64,000 nucleotides of DNA from Trebouxia sp. TZW2008 (Eukaryota > Chlorophyta > Trebouxiophyceae > Trebouxiales > Trebouxiaceae), in contig BDIU01000013.1 of assembly GCA_002118135.1 (NCBI GenBank), positions 558,001 to 622,000 of the forward strand, read 5' to 3'. Below are positions 35,601 to 49,100 of this stretch, piece by piece. The notes below the pieces were generated by a model that saw only the letters and a program-made list of their open reading frames with translations, made no database searches and had not been told where the DNA came from. A program made the translations under genes and the position numbers. Position 1 is the first letter of the stretch; every line of letters starts with the position of its first letter.

Positions 35601-38600
35601 GGCACAGCAGTCAGCATGGGCAAATTGGTTAGTCCAAAGAAAGGCAGGGAGAACTCCAGCCCAAACAAGCAGAGAGCTGCGTCCAGCCTGCAGGAGAGTG
35701 CGGTCTTGAAGGCTCAGCTGCAGCAGGCTAAGGAAACTGCACAGAAGGAATGTGCACGCTGGAAGTCCGCGCTTGCAGAAGAGCAGCGCAGCAGTCAGAA
35801 GCTGCGGCAGCAGCTGAATCAGCTGCAGGAGTCTGACCAGCTCGTGGCGACAGCGGCGGCCAACAGCCAGGAGCAAGTACACCACTTGAGGCAACAGCTG
35901 GAGTCGGAAAAGTCCCGCACCGCCATGCTGGACGCCAACCTGCAGGCGGCAGCGCACAGCGTGCGCAGCAGCAAGACGTTCAAACGGCGGCAGCGCTCAC
36001 GCTACGCCGTGCAGGATAGTGCGAGGATGGACGGCGGTCATGTCGACGACCACAGCTGGCAGCACGCCTTAGGCCTGACAGACAATGACACTGGCAGCAG
36101 TGCTGAAGAGGATGGGGAGGATGCTATTCTGGAGTCAGGATCACAGCCTGTCATGGTCACAGTTGGCCTGCAGACAGATGATGTTGCCTTGACTGCTCTC
36201 TTGGCCGGCACAGCAGGCAAGGACAGCTTGATGTCAGCTGCGCGGCAGGAGATCCTGCGTCTCAAGGATGTCAACAGCCGCTTGCTGCAGCAGAAGGTTC
36301 CTGGTATGTCGTCTGCCTGCCCAAGGCCATGCACATCTTGACAAAACTGCTCGGCATGCAGCCTTTGTCAGCGCTGTGGACTGCCTGCTATGCATTGAGT
36401 GAAAAATTCCCACTGTGCATTACCATGCCTGACATCCCAAGTGCATCTCTGTCAATTGTTGTCTGCATCGTCAACGTTGCTTGAAGCAGCAAGAGGCAGC
36501 ATGCAGCATGCAACTTTGTACTTGCTTCCTTGCTCTGTGTGAATGTCCTGAGCCATGACTACCTAAGCTGAGCATAGTACAGGCGATGTGTCTGCAAAAC
36601 TGCATGACATGCACAGATACACAACTTGGCGTGTGAACATTTCATTCCTCACCAGTCACTTGCAATGAAGGCGTCAACTTTGCTGTCAGCTCAAGAAGGC
36701 TATGATGTAATATGCGTCCTTATGTAGCATGTACAAAAAGTTTCCTGCACAGAATCAGCTGACCATGATGCAGCAGAGGATGCAGCTACAGATACCTGTG
36801 TCTTTTGCATTGATGTCTGAGGCCCATGTCAAACATCAACATTGTCATGGACGACCTTGCATCATCTTCAACCCACAGACCAACAAGAGCAAGACCACAG
36901 GCAGTCAAGCGAAGATGCAAGTCCATTCTGAGCATAAATGGAATGCCTGGTCTTGCAGGATTGGAGGCAGGTCCTGTTGTGGCAGAGAAGGATGCTGCAG
37001 CTGCTGTTGCAGCTGCTCAAGCAGCTGCCAGGCAACAGCAGGAGCAAGCTCTGCAGCACTGCAATGCAGACTGGGCTGTCAGGCTAGGTAAGCACATTTG
37101 ACTTTGGTTTGTCGCCGCCTTGGAAGCATACTCAATGTAAAACAATGTTGCTATCACAATATGTGCATTTGTTGTGTCTAGCTCATTCCAACAAAACTCC
37201 CGTGCAGGACATGTCTCTGGACATACATTGTTTCTATTGCACAAGCTTGCTTGCTTTTGCGGTAAGCTTCCTATCTCGTCGATTGCAGTGCTCGTGTGTC
37301 TGAGATGAAACCCATATTCAGGTGTTCTGACTCTGCACTGATCACATGTTGCTGCAAGGTCTAATGTTTGTCAGAAAAGTTCTGCTTCACCCTCTTGCAC
37401 TCATCCGCCACGCTTGTCTTTCAGTGCTGCATTGTCATGCCACGAGTAAGGCAGGCTTCCGGCAATCTTGGTTCTTGTCCTGCAGAAGCACTGAAGTCTG
37501 ACTTGCATGAGGCAAAGGCAGAGGCCCAGCGTGTGAGGGACTGTCAAGCAGAGCTTACACGGCAACATCAGGTGGGCTTTGCTGCAGTATCACTTGGGCA
37601 TTGCATGCAGCATCGACAACTACTTCGTTGCAGATGGCAAAATTGTACTTGATCAGCATCATGCATGAACTCACTCTGCCATCCACTGATACATAGCGTC
37701 AGCAGCTGTACTAAGGATTGCTGCAAGATCCAGGCTGCTGCAATACACATATACACCCAGCCATGCAAAGGTGGTGTCATCTGTTCACAACAGCACTGGC
37801 AGCAAGCTTTGATTTGATCAAGGTCAAGCCTGCAAAGAGCCTGTGTCACAAGGCCAATGCATTCCTGTATAGTTTGTTGATGACATCCATCTGCACCCCA
37901 GCCAGCATGGCCATAAGTTTCAGCCTCATGCTGGCATTCAACAAATTGTACAGCCAAGTTGGGCTGTGATAAGTCTTTAACTCTGCCTCCTGACGCAAAA
38001 TTTGCATACTGCCATGAGTGCTCAGCATGCTTGCAAGCCATTGACCCTGCTTGGTGCCAAAATGCAGGCTGAGGTCATGCAGGCAAAGACAGCATATGAG
38101 GAGCAGGCTGCACATGTGCAAGCTGCGGTGTCTTTCATCACTTCAACATGCTTCCAAGCCAGTGAAATTGACCTGTGCCAAACTGCAGGCTGAGGTCTTG
38201 CAGGCAAAGGCAGCATCTGAGGAGCAAGCTGCACAGGCGCAAGCTGAGGTGTCAGACCTAGAGCAGCGCATGCAGGCTGCAGAAGCTGAGCTGGCAGCTG
38301 CTCAAGCCAGAGTGCAGCAGCTGGAGCAGCAGCTGCTGGCACAGCAGGCGGAAGCGGAAGCGAGCTGCAAGCGCACATTGGCTCAGATGGAGCAGATGAA
38401 GCTGGATGTGAGTTTCTCTTGAGTGGCATGTGTATGCATGGCATGCTGATGTGTCTGGGCAAGCCATGTGCAGCTGCAAGCGCATGCCGGCCCAATCACT
38501 TGTGTAGGTATTCTATCAACTTTTCAAGTGAGAGGGTACAACATGTAGTTGCCTGCGACGAGGACTTCTTGGATCTACAGCTCATGCCTTAATTCATTCT

Positions 38601-41600
38601 CATTCATTCTAAAGTTGTGCTAGACAGGCTCAGCAGGCCCAACTGGGTACAGACTGGAGAAACCAACTGTCTCCAACCAGTTCAGAACTCATGCCTTGGA
38701 ACATGCCATACAAGGACAAGGAATGCCATCTGCAGCTGCCATGCTTACAGCAGGACACTCGCCTAAAGCTAGCGATGCAGTGGAAACATACTCAAGTTAT
38801 CATGGAACACCGTGAACAGCATGACTCAAATCAACATGAAGTGCAACAAACACAAAACACACTTCAAAAGATTGTGTGCCATTGTGAACACCATGAAACA
38901 AGTTAGCCATGACAGACGTAAGTTGCAGTGGAACCATACTCAAAACGTTATGAATTACTGTGACAAGCGTCAAATGAGTCCAACTGCAACATAATGCAGG
39001 CTGACACAGACTTGGCAATGGTGATGTTGGAGTCCAGCAGCAGCGCCAGTGAGGCAGCCTCCCGCCTTGACAGCCTCAAAATTGCTGCTGAAGCCTCCAA
39101 GCAGGCAAGTCTGCAAGCTTGCATGATCATCATCATCATCTTGTACGCGCTTGCTTGTGAAACGAGTTCCTTGATGCTGCTGGATACATGTAGCTGCTGT
39201 GAATTGCCTTCAAAACGCTACTTCCAGAGTCATGTTTCACCATTGCAAGTGACCTCAACTCACACAAATCTCTGATTGCTTTGTCTTTATGTGTCTGTAC
39301 TTGCTTGCATGAAACCACCTTTGCCATTTTCTGGACACAAGGCCATGTTTTTGTCATGCCCCCAAGCTCAGTTTGCACCGAGCACAGCGCACGTCATGCT
39401 GCCGCTGCAGATGCAGTCTGATTGAGATTGGCCTTGCACTAGGTCCTGCTTAGGCAGATGAGCTGCATACTCATGTGTAACAAACACCTTGAGCACAGTG
39501 CTGCACCTGCCCAAGCACCAACCTCTTGGCCATTATGGTGATGTCCTTCAAAGTATAGACACGCGTGGCCACAGAAATGGGTACTGGCATGTCCACAAGT
39601 TTTTTTTGCAAATGGCAAGTCACACGCCTGTTTTGTATTTTGCAAATGGCAAGTCACACACCTGACCGCCTGCTATTTCCACAGGCTGCAATAACAGAGC
39701 TGCAAGAGCTGCTGGATGGGGAGAGGCGGCGCACACACCAGTTGCAACAGCAGCTCGCAGCCAAGACGCACACAGCTGTCTCACAGGTGCAAGCGGCACC
39801 TTCTCAAGCAGCTGCTGATGCACCTGCTGGGGCAGATGACAGTGGTAGTGCGTCTGCACGTTCTGTGACTGATGCTGGGGACACCAATGAGCCTGCGGCC
39901 AACTCACAGAACAAGGCAGAAGGTGTGTCCTGCAGTGGTACAATCACCTGCAAGCAAGTGCTTGTGACTTGCTTTTGTGCAACAAGAGACTTGCTGCTTT
40001 GCGCCTGTGCCAGGTGGTGTATTGCTTGCTGTATGACTGTGCTGCATGCACATGCATTGCTGAGACAACGTAAGCTCATTCTCACTGGGCTTTGACCATG
40101 AGATAGCAAGGAACAATTAGCTTTCCTGTCAATTACCACCGCTGAGATGATGCCAACAACATTGCTTGGATGCATCATGCAGGCTCCTCCCCAAGACACA
40201 ATGGTGACTTGGAGGACGACACAGCCAATGCTTCAGCAGTCACTGAGCATGTCAGCGGCAGCACAGCTGTGAGCGTTGCTGTTCAGACTGACATGCACCT
40301 TCTGTGCGAGGCCACAAACCCTTCTGGCCTGCCCACCTCAGACCAAGCTCACATACATGCAACTGATAGACCAGCATCAAGCACTCCTCAGGCGCTCCCA
40401 CAGATGCATGCAAAGAAGCGGCAGCATAAACATGAGTCGTCAGCTACTGCTCAGCTGCCTCAGCATGAGCCATCAGCTGCTGCTCAGCTGCCTAGGCATG
40501 ACTCCTTGCCCGCTGTTCAGCTGCCAGTCCTGCCTGATGTGCCCTCAGCCCTAGGGGCACTTGCCTCACCTAAGCAAGCTGTGACGCAGACAAGCAGTCC
40601 AGCCGGCAGCAGTGCTGAGTTGGACAGCCCAGCTTCTTGTGCCTCAGTGAATGCAGCACACATCAACAGCAGCAGCCTAGGCAGGGCTCATAGCGACAGC
40701 AGCGCCAGCTCAGATGCTCCTGTCAAGTCGACGCATGCTGGCATCAGTCCTAGGCGTGATGACAACAGCCAATGCACTGACAGCAGCCATGCTGTGGTCA
40801 AGATTGACAAACCTGCAAGCTCAGCTCGCAACAGCACTGCTGCTGAACCAGGCAAATCTCACATGCCTGCTACTTCTGCACTTGTCAAGGAGGCAGATCA
40901 TTTCAGCAAACATAGCAGAGACAGTATCAACCGAGGAGACAGGACAATGTCCAAGAGGCATGAGACTTCAGCTGCAGTGGAGGCATATCAAGAGACAGCT
41001 AGTGTGAAGGCTTATGCCATGGCAGATGGGGGCAGCAGAAGAGAAGTGCGTCAGCAGGGCCAGGGCAGGGCTGGTGCAAAAGACCCCAGGGGCTTGCAGC
41101 TGCCGCAGAAGCTGTCCATTGGCACGCTGGCCAAGCATGCTGGTGTTGATAAGGCTTTCATGCAGGTGATGCTGCTTCTAGTTGACTGCTTGCATATGCA
41201 CCTAGCGGGGTCGCAAACTGCCACTAGCAAGCGTGTCACACATGATAATGACAAGAATCATATGTCGATTTGGCGGCAGAATGAGCAACCACGTTCACCA
41301 ATAGTTGTCTCTGGTTTTGCTGTGTCAATTGCCTTGCTTATTTGCACCTGTATGTGCTGGTTGTCCTGCTCAGCCACACTCTATCTAGCCTCCCATGTTG
41401 TACCAAACATCAAGCACCTACGCTTGCATCTTTATGTTTGACGTGGGAGGCAAGCCATGACTCATTTTGTAGATGGAGCAGCAGACAAGCAGCACACTTT
41501 GGCCGAAAGAACATGAGTTCTGAACTTTGATTGCCTTTTCAGGAATGGATTGCATCAGTGAAAGTGCCGTCAGAAGAAGCTTCCGCCCTGAGTCGCATGG

Positions 41601-44600
41601 CAGATGCTGCGGCAGCTGCTGCAGCCTTCACAGCAGAAGGCCTCAGAGATGATTTGTCACAGCAGGCCCAGCATGCTGAGCTGGCAAAGCGGGCACAGCA
41701 GGCCAGTGGTGCTGTGCTGAGGGGCGAGACAGACCATATGGGATTGTTTCAAGTGGACAGGTGTAGCTATGGCAGGTGAGCTTAGCTGTGCTTCTGTACT
41801 AGCAATAAGAGTGATGATGGTGATAATAATAACAGTAATAACAAAAAAGCCATAGTAACAATAATCATAGTTACAAAATTCCCAAGCTGCCTCTTTAGAC
41901 AGAGGCTCCCGCTACGACACCTAATGGCGTAGAGTCTTCTTTTCTTCTCTTTTCTTTTTCTTCTGGCTAACACTTGCAGTCAGTCAGTCAGTCTGTCTGT
42001 CTGTCTTGAGTCTATTTCTTCTTATGTTCTCAAGGCTTGTAAGGCACATGTGCTTGCAGTTAAGTTACCTAGAAATATAAAAAGTAACAAAAAGGGGGTC
42101 AGAAAAAAGGGGTTAAGTGTTCCTTGGCCCCTCTCACAATGCCAGCTGCATCTACAGCACCACTGCATGCCAATCAGATGTTTCAGCTGCTAGACAATCT
42201 TTGCCACCGGATTGTCGCTGCTGATCCAAGCTGCTCATAGGTCTTGTGCCACACAACAAACCTGGTAGGACAGCTGCAGCCAAACAGCAGCAATGCATCA
42301 CAGGGTGCATGCAAGCCTTTCTTTTGTTTGCAGTGTGGACTGTTTGCATGTGCTTTGACAATGTTTGCTCGAGAGAATGCGCATCTGCAGATGGTCAGGC
42401 ATGGATGCTGGTGATGATGACATGTGCCGCACCTCCTCGGCAGTGGCCACTCCAGAGTCCTCCTACGCCACCGCTAGGCCTGTGCCACCCTCACTGTCCC
42501 ATCGCTCAGAGTCGTCTGGCCACAGCTCACGCAAGGGACATCTGCCGCCTGTGTACAGTGTTTCACCTGTCATTCACCATCACAGGTCTGTCGTTGGCAC
42601 TGTGTATTATAACCGCCTGTCACAGGGCAACAAAACACATAGCCCAGGAAACATAGTCATTGAAGATATTGCAGCTTTGCCATAAGCAGCAAAGTGCATA
42701 CATCGTGTTGTGTATGGGGTTCGGCAACCATGCAGAGTCTGCCGTGACCATGAGCAAATGTCACTGTCATTGATTGCATGCTTACAGCGCCTTACCTTTG
42801 TATCCGAAAATATTGTTGCTGTCAGGCACTCCATTCACCATCATGCTCATGCATAGCTACATATCACTATGACACTATTACAACCCAGAGTTTGCTGCTA
42901 GCATGTTTGCATGGGACCTGATTGAGCCATGTGACTCTTGTATGCATGCATTTAAAATGGCAAAGTGCTTGCAGGCAGCATCAGTCCAATGCAATTGAGT
43001 CTGCAACCAGCCCCTTTGCTACTGCCCTGTCCTTCTCAAAGGCCCCAGCCCTGCCCAAGCCAGCTGCTCCAGATGCTGACACACCACGCTTTGCCACACT
43101 GGGCAGATCAGACCACAGATCAGCAGCTCAGTCTCCTGATCAGCGCAGATCAACTCATCATGCCAACAGATCATCCTACGCTCATCAATCATCATCCCTA
43201 GCTCAGCCGAGATCATCCCAGGCTCACATGCTGTCTGCTTCATCAGTCAGAGATCCTGCGGCAAGTCCAGAGCGTAGTCATGGTAGCATGCTTGAACCCT
43301 TCTCAGATGCGCATATGAGTCGATTAAGGTCATCATATCATGCCAGCAGCGGGCAAAATCCAGGCCATTCTCGTCTAGGGTTGAGGCCGCCGCTGTACTC
43401 ACAGGATGCTGACGCAGCCTCACCAGCAAGGGCATCCTCCAGCAGCCCTTACAGCAGGGCATTCCCCGGCAGCCCCTACAGGTCACCTGCTCACGCAGCT
43501 GCCGTCTCTGCAGTCGAGCAGCAGCTGCACACCTCACTGCACAGACAGTCAGGGCAGACTGATTCTGCTAGGGCTGGGCCGCACAGCCCTGCCCCTCAGC
43601 AACAGTCAGCGGCTGGCATACCTCTTGAAGACCGCTATCAGCGGTGGACTGGGTACACTAAAGCCGCTGATCCATCAGTTGCGCAGCAAAGCAGCCATGA
43701 TCAGCATCTGCACGCATCAGGCCTAAGGCATGCTCACACTACTGCTGAGCAAGCTCCTGCCTTCAGACCAAGTGAAACAGCAGCGCAACCCAGCTTGTTG
43801 CTCGAGCCCTTGAGTCAACAGCTCAACCCCTCGCCTGAGCTTGATTCCTTGAGTCAGCGCTTGAGGGAGCAGAAGCTGTCCATGGCTAGGCAGGGCCAAA
43901 CAGGGAACAGCCTTCTTGCAGGCGGGCCTGTGTACAGCCCTTCCAAGGGCTATTTGGCAAACAGCCCTGCAAGGGGCTATGGTGCAAACAGCCCCTTGGC
44001 AGACAGGCCTCCTAACAGCCCTGCAACGGGCTATGCGGCAAACAGCACCTTGGCAGACAGGCCTGCATACAGCCCTGCAAAGGGCTACGCTGCATCTACA
44101 AATGACTCTGTGGGTTTGGGGCTGTATGGCTCGTACAGGCAGCCAACCAGGACAGGCACTGCACCCTCAAGGTATTCTGCTTGCCATTGCGCCTTTGTGC
44201 TAGCATACCCTGATGGTGGCCTTTGCAGTTTGATGCCAGCTTGATTTGATTTGGGTGACAAAATGGCGCATTGGTCGTTGACATGTCTGCGTCAGATTCT
44301 CTGGCCAATGCTGTCCACTCCTCTCAATACAGCTGTCACTCCATCAGTCCCTCAAGTACCCAAAAGATGATAATGGACTGTTGAATGCTGTCTGTCTCTG
44401 TGTATCTAAGTGTACACTTCCTGGCCTTCACCAAGCATTCTCCTCAAGCACATCACCCAGACAGTGTCATTTGTCATTGCAGGTCAGCATATGCTGCAGC
44501 TGCTCCAGAAGCTGGAAGGGCCTCCTCTCCAATGGCCCTACAGCAGGGCCGTTCACTGCGTGGCCTGAGTCGGCAGGATGCCAACAGTGACCTTCAGGCC

Positions 44601-45408
44601 TCCATGTATCATAAGGAGCGCTCCCGCTTGCAGGTGTGCAGTAGACAAAAAAAGAAAAGTCTGCGCCGTTAGGCGTCATAAGTGGAGCCTCTGTTTATAG
44701 AGGCAGCCCAGGTCACTACTGATGCACTACTGATGTGTCTTTACTAAACCATTTCATTTGCAAGGCATTGCCTGGGGTTACTGCATGGGGATAGCAAAGC
44801 TTGCTTGCTCCCCGTCAACTTTGCTACCTTCCAAAGCTTATAAGTACATGGCAGTAAAGCACACATAGAGATACAGCATGCTTCATTGGTCGCGGAAGCT
44901 TTGAGAGATGCCACTAACACTAAACAATGAGGCGTCTCCTGTTTGCACAAAGTATTGCTTGGCTTGCATTTAGCTCAGCTTGTTGGCTTCGTTTTGCTTC
45001 TGACATTATGACAACTTCAATGCTAGTGACTGTACCTACAATATAACAACAACAGTAATGTATAATGCGGTGAGCTCAGTAGCTGGATTGTTTGAGGCGG
45101 CATGGACCATGCAGGAGGCGCTGGCGGCACAGCATGCTCGGAGTGCAGCTGGCAACAGCAGTGCGGCAGCTGATCTATTGCCCAGGCCCGGCTCTCCATG
45201 GGATTCAGCATGGGATGAGCAAAGCGCAGCACACAGGCAGCACAGTCCCCAACCGCGAGGTTCAAATTTGGCGACAGACCCATCTGGTGTCAGATCCAGG
45301 ACTCACAGCCAGGGTGTGTTTGGATCAATAGTGACAGAGTATAGACCATCTGCTGAGCATACATATAGTAGCAGCAGCAGCAGAAGTCATCGCTATGCTG
45401 GGAACTGA
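32634..45408 (+). CDS. Very large Ser/Pro-rich coiled-coil protein, about 1945 residues
   Basis: Fifteen exons with unbroken phase: 32634-33074, 33484-33915, 34609-34799, 35378-36303, 36959-37087, 37486-37571, 38189-38407, 39000-39104, 39685-39922, 40183-41165, 41543-41775, 42391-42585, 42975-44171, 44483-44633 and 45097-45408. A Ser/Thr/Pro-rich head is followed by long coiled coils (residues about 130-900, many Gln/Ala/Leu/Glu heptads) broken by short acidic or basic linkers. A disordered Ser/Ala/Pro/Gln-rich region follows to the end. It carries two similar motifs, VTVGLQTDD and VSVAVQTDM, and a tandem C-terminal repeat (43930-44100: ANSPLADRP and AYSPAKGYA type). Composition suggests a scaffold such as a centrosomal/basal-body or cytoskeletal protein, but no homologue is recognised. 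Exon 39000-39104 ends in a GC donor (CAG|GCAAGT). Confidence 0.8.
33250..33480 (+). repeat. Minisatellite (about 42-bp unit, six units) made of copies of an exon acceptor
   Basis: Units contain GGTACAGCAATTGTTCATGC followed by AG and CAACTACAAACA. The last unit is the true acceptor and start of the exon at 33484 (QPQTQ). The upstream units offer near-identical decoy acceptors roughly every 42 bases. Confidence 0.85.
33945..34215 (+). repeat. Three echoes of the coiled-coil exon end at 33915
   Basis: The exon end coding ARQVSALEGQYKAQ plus its GTGAGC donor recurs near 33960-34003, 34045-34125 (with an insertion) and 34160-34212, downstream of the true donor. All keep a GGTGAGC-like donor. Confidence 0.85.
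38056..38140 (+). repeat. Echo of the coiled-coil exon start at 38189
   Basis: The acceptor and about 23 codons of the exon (AEVLQAKAASEEQAAQAQAEV) are copied about 120 bases upstream, with an intact TGCAG acceptor and open frame (AEVMQAKTAYEEQAAHVQAAV), then diverge. Usable as an alternative acceptor only if a donor or continuation exists; none is clear. Confidence 0.8.
41811..42005. repeat. Intronic microsatellites (AAT/AAC-rich, then CAGT/CTGT)
   Basis: An AT-rich trinucleotide-like stretch at 41811-41870 and a (CAGT)n/(CTGT)n block at 41975-42005 flank a dispersed hairpin repeat. All lie in the intron after the coiled-coil exon 41543-41775. Confidence 0.85.
41879..41965 (+). mobile_element. 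Short dispersed repeat, copy A (two hairpins then T-rich tract)
   Basis: Reads stem GCCTCT...AGAGGC, then a second small stem around ACACC-TAAT-GGCGT, then a long pyrimidine/T-rich end. The same arrangement recurs in reverse orientation at 44644-44712 and 60450-60517. Interpreted as a small non-autonomous element, possibly Pol III-derived or a LINE 3' end; the class is unknown. Confidence 0.55.
44644..44712 (-). mobile_element. Short dispersed repeat, copy B
   Basis: Reverse-oriented copy of the element at 41879. It keeps both stems (GCCTCT/AGAGGC and GCGCC/GGCGT) and the A-rich tract that is the complement of the T-rich end. Located in the intron between coiled-coil exons 14 and 15. Stem bases differ from copy A in a way that preserves pairing. 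Confidence 0.55.
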
Positions 45409-46149
45409 GACGTACAGTTGTTTTAAGTGAATTGGCATTGCGTGTCTGCATGACTATCAGCTTGTTGGATTTGTTGCTGTCAGCGCCGTGTGTTGTCAAT
45501 GTCAGTGACTTGTACAAGTCTGTGAAGTTTTGCCTTTTACCTGGGTTGGTTCCAGACAGCAAGAGGTTGTTCAAACAAGTAGACTTGTGATGTGTTGTGT
45601 GCTCCAAAGTGACGACTCAAAGTTCGGCTTATGAGCTTTGTTGATACTGATACAGCTTTCGAGCATGTCTGCCTATAATCTGAGCTAATGCATGCCAATG
45701 CAGACACTCACAATTGTTAGTGTTTCAGCCCTCAGATGTCACAGTGTCAGCAAAGTTCTGCTGAACTGTTTGCCGGAACGTCATGCTTGTAACGCTAGGT
45801 GATGACGCAACTTCACAATGGTCATGAAGATCGTTCAAGCGCATGACAAGCATCTCTGGTCAGGCGACTAAAGTTTACTTCATGCTGACTGTTGCTGAGG
45901 CATGCGTCATTAGCTGCCAAGATGCTGCTGCATTTTTACATGCCAAACGCATGTCACTCATTTCAGGTCTGTTACTGCGTCACTGTTCAGTTGCTACTCA
46001 ATCTTGCTGTTGAGCATCAGCAACTCCTGGTTTTGATGTGACAAAAAATGCTCAAAGGTAGTTTGTTGTGCATTGCAATTTTGAAAGTTTGCATGGCCAT
46101 GGCATGCGGTCAGCGCACTTGCAGCTTGCAGACTGCATGCTTGAGCACC
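45409..46149. other. Intergenic region, coiled-coil gene / TPR gene
   Basis: Tandemly oriented genes. This stretch should hold the 3' UTR of the coiled-coil gene and the promoter of the TPR gene. I see no further gene and no distinctive repeat. Confidence 0.5.
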
Positions 46150-49100
46150 ATGCCCGCAAGAGACCGACAACGTGGACACAAATCAGGTGCGAGGTCAGGG
46201 TCTCGGCCGTCCAGCGTTCAGCCCAGCTTGCAAGCTCTCAGCGGTGAGCGTGCATGCTTGCATGCCAGCTGAGTGACCCACTTGTCAGTTGCAGCATGCA
46301 TGTCTTATGCCGGCAAGTATAACGGCAAGATTGATGCAGAAGCGGAGACACTGCAACAGAGGGCTGAGCGAAAGCGCGGTCAGGAAGCCATATCAGCTTT
46401 TGAGCAGGCAGCAGTAAGGCACCTATGGCAGTATAAATTTGTGTATGTGGCAATCTTTGGGCTTCTGTTGCCGCCAACATCAAGGCTTGCTATGCAGAAC
46501 AAGTTCAGGCAGGCTCTGTCCTTGGAACAGACTTCACCTTTGCCTTTTGAGCGTCACTGCGACGCATACTTTGGCTTGGTAGGTCTCTATCTGTCTCTGC
46601 AAAATGTGTCTGCACCAGAAGGATTCATTGCAAGCAGATTCTGCATTACTTGCAGCCTTGGTCTGTGGCATGCAGGCTGAGGTTTTGCAAAATTGGTCAG
46701 AGGCTCTTTTAGCATTGTGTTCTAGCTTGCCTGATGCTGAGCTCACTCTAAGTGTAGAGCAGCAAGCCAGCAGCCTTGCTCAGCCGCTGTTCAAACAAGC
46801 AGTGGAGGCATATCAACAGGTCTGCTCCAACCACTAGCTGCCAACTCCTATCGAGAGCCACTCTCGTGACGAAACGCTTTGATCCCTGTATGGGTCATCA
46901 TCTGCAGGAATGGCCTTATGTCTCGCTGTATGAGATTGAACTCACCATTTGCTGTGTGCACATGCCGAGCAGTGTACATTGCGGTTCTTCTTCTTTGCCA
47001 GGCGCACAACTTGCAGTCAATCAATCAATCAATCAGTCAATAGAATTGACAGTTCAGGGTAGGGAGCCAGACGTGACTCATCGGACTTTCTGGTCTGAAA
47101 GCACAGGTGAATGTGTCTGGCAGCCAAAGGCAGCTGATCAGAGTTTGCCTCAAAAACAAGGCGAATGTCTCGCTGATGAAAGGATGAACCAAGCACAGAA
47201 ACATGTTGATCTCTGATGACACTGTAAGATGGGCAGTCAAATAGAAAATGTTGTTCATCCTCAACAGCTTGCATGGCACAATGACAGCAAGGTGCTAAGG
47301 TGCTTTGCATTCCACAGGTGCAGACACCAACTCAGGAGGTACGCGCTGACGCTGCAGTCAACAGCGGCAATACTCTAGCAGCATGGGCAGAATTGATGCC
47401 TGTTGCTGAGGCCATTCAAATGCTTGACAGCGCACAACAGGCCTATCAGGCAGCTTTGGCCCAAGAGCAAGATGCTGCGGTGAGTCACCTGTTGTACCCA
47501 GCAGCGCCAAATCCTTGCAGTTGTTACTGCCCTCTTACAGGAACCCAGCCAGAGGATACATGTACTGTGTCTGAAACCCTATATGCATACAAAATGAGAC
47601 AGAATAACATGTCTTGATATTTTTGTGGGACCTGTCAGTACAAAAAGGCAAGCAGCATGGAGAAGCCCTCAGGGCCAATGTACAGCAGTCTGTTGAGTAC
47701 TTATGCAGCATCTGAATGTGCTCGTTAGCTTGTGAGATTCCTGGCGCTGCTCGCACAATACTGAGCAAGCGACATTCTCACTGCATGCTGGCGCATTGTG
47801 CTGAGACACAGTCAGATTATGCAGCGTCTCTACGGGCTCATGCTCAAGTCATGGAGGCGCATTACACTGCCTGCCCAATGTCCACTGTGTGTGGTTTGTT
47901 AGGATATTCAAAGACAGGGTGTCCCTGTGCATTTGTTGCAGACATCGGGCAACAAAGCGAGGTATTGACTAAAACAATGAGTATCTGTGTGAGTTTTGCA
48001 GACCTGGTGCAACTATCAATTGTGGAGGCGTTTCAGCCATGCAAAGACGACAGACAATTGTGCATACTTTCCAAACACGCAAAGACGACACATGACTGGG
48101 CATGTGCAGACCTGGGGCAACAAGGCTGATGCATTGGTGCGCCAAAAGGGGAGCTGCTAGTGGAGACACAGTCGCATCATACAGCTTTTCACCTTACACC
48201 CAAGCCATGGGTCCACTCGTACAACACTGCGATCTCTCGAGCCCAACTGTTCTCGGTGATAAAAAATGCACAACCAATCAATTTCTGTGCATATGTTGCA
48301 GACCTGGGGCAACAAGGCTGATGCATTGGTGCGCCAAGGCGAGCTGCTGGCCGAGACACAGTCAGATCATGCAGCCTCCCAGCAGGCTTATGCTCAAGCC
48401 GTGGAGGCCTACAAAACTGCCTGCTCCATGTCCACGTCAGATCAGGGCGATGACCTGCCTGGCTTGCTGCACAACTGGGGCGTGGGCTTGCGTTCTATGG
48501 CCGAGCATGAACAGGTATTTGAAAGCCACGACAACAATGATAACAATAATAATTATAACAACAATAGTAATAACAATCATGATAACAATAGTAACAACAA
48601 TCATGATAATAATAGTCATAATAGTAGCAATAATATAGGAGTTGTGTTCGGCATTTTTGTAAGGTCTTGAACGAAGTTAGCACTTGCAGCTATTGCAGCA
48701 GTGCACTTTTGCAGGCTCTGATCAACGCTACCAGTCCCTTCTGTCAATCAGATCACTGCAGCGTAGCTGCTGAGCTTTGAGGCATGATAATATTGCATGC
48801 ACGGTCCATATGCAATGGAAGGAGCGCTGTTCAAACATGCATACGGACTGTCCCTTTCTATGCTAATGCACGTTTGCCGGGCGCTTGTCACAGCTGGATG
48901 TTCGATGGCTCACATCTCTTGGGTGCTTTGCAGGACACTGAGGCTGCTTGCACTTCACACGATCATGCAGTCCAGAAGCTTCAGGCATCCATGCAATTTG
49001 CACGGGGTGATGTGGCGCCTCAATGCCACTGAAAATTTACATGTTGCCTGGCACTTGTTACAGCTAGGTATTTAATATCACATGCTTTGATTGCTGTGCA

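Noticed and set aside
36729..37091. Cys-rich plus ORF
   Set aside because: Off-frame shadow of the coiled-coil exon 36959-37087 plus upstream intron.
48437..48683. Ile- and Tyr-rich minus ORFs
   Set aside because: Translation of an AT-rich microsatellite.
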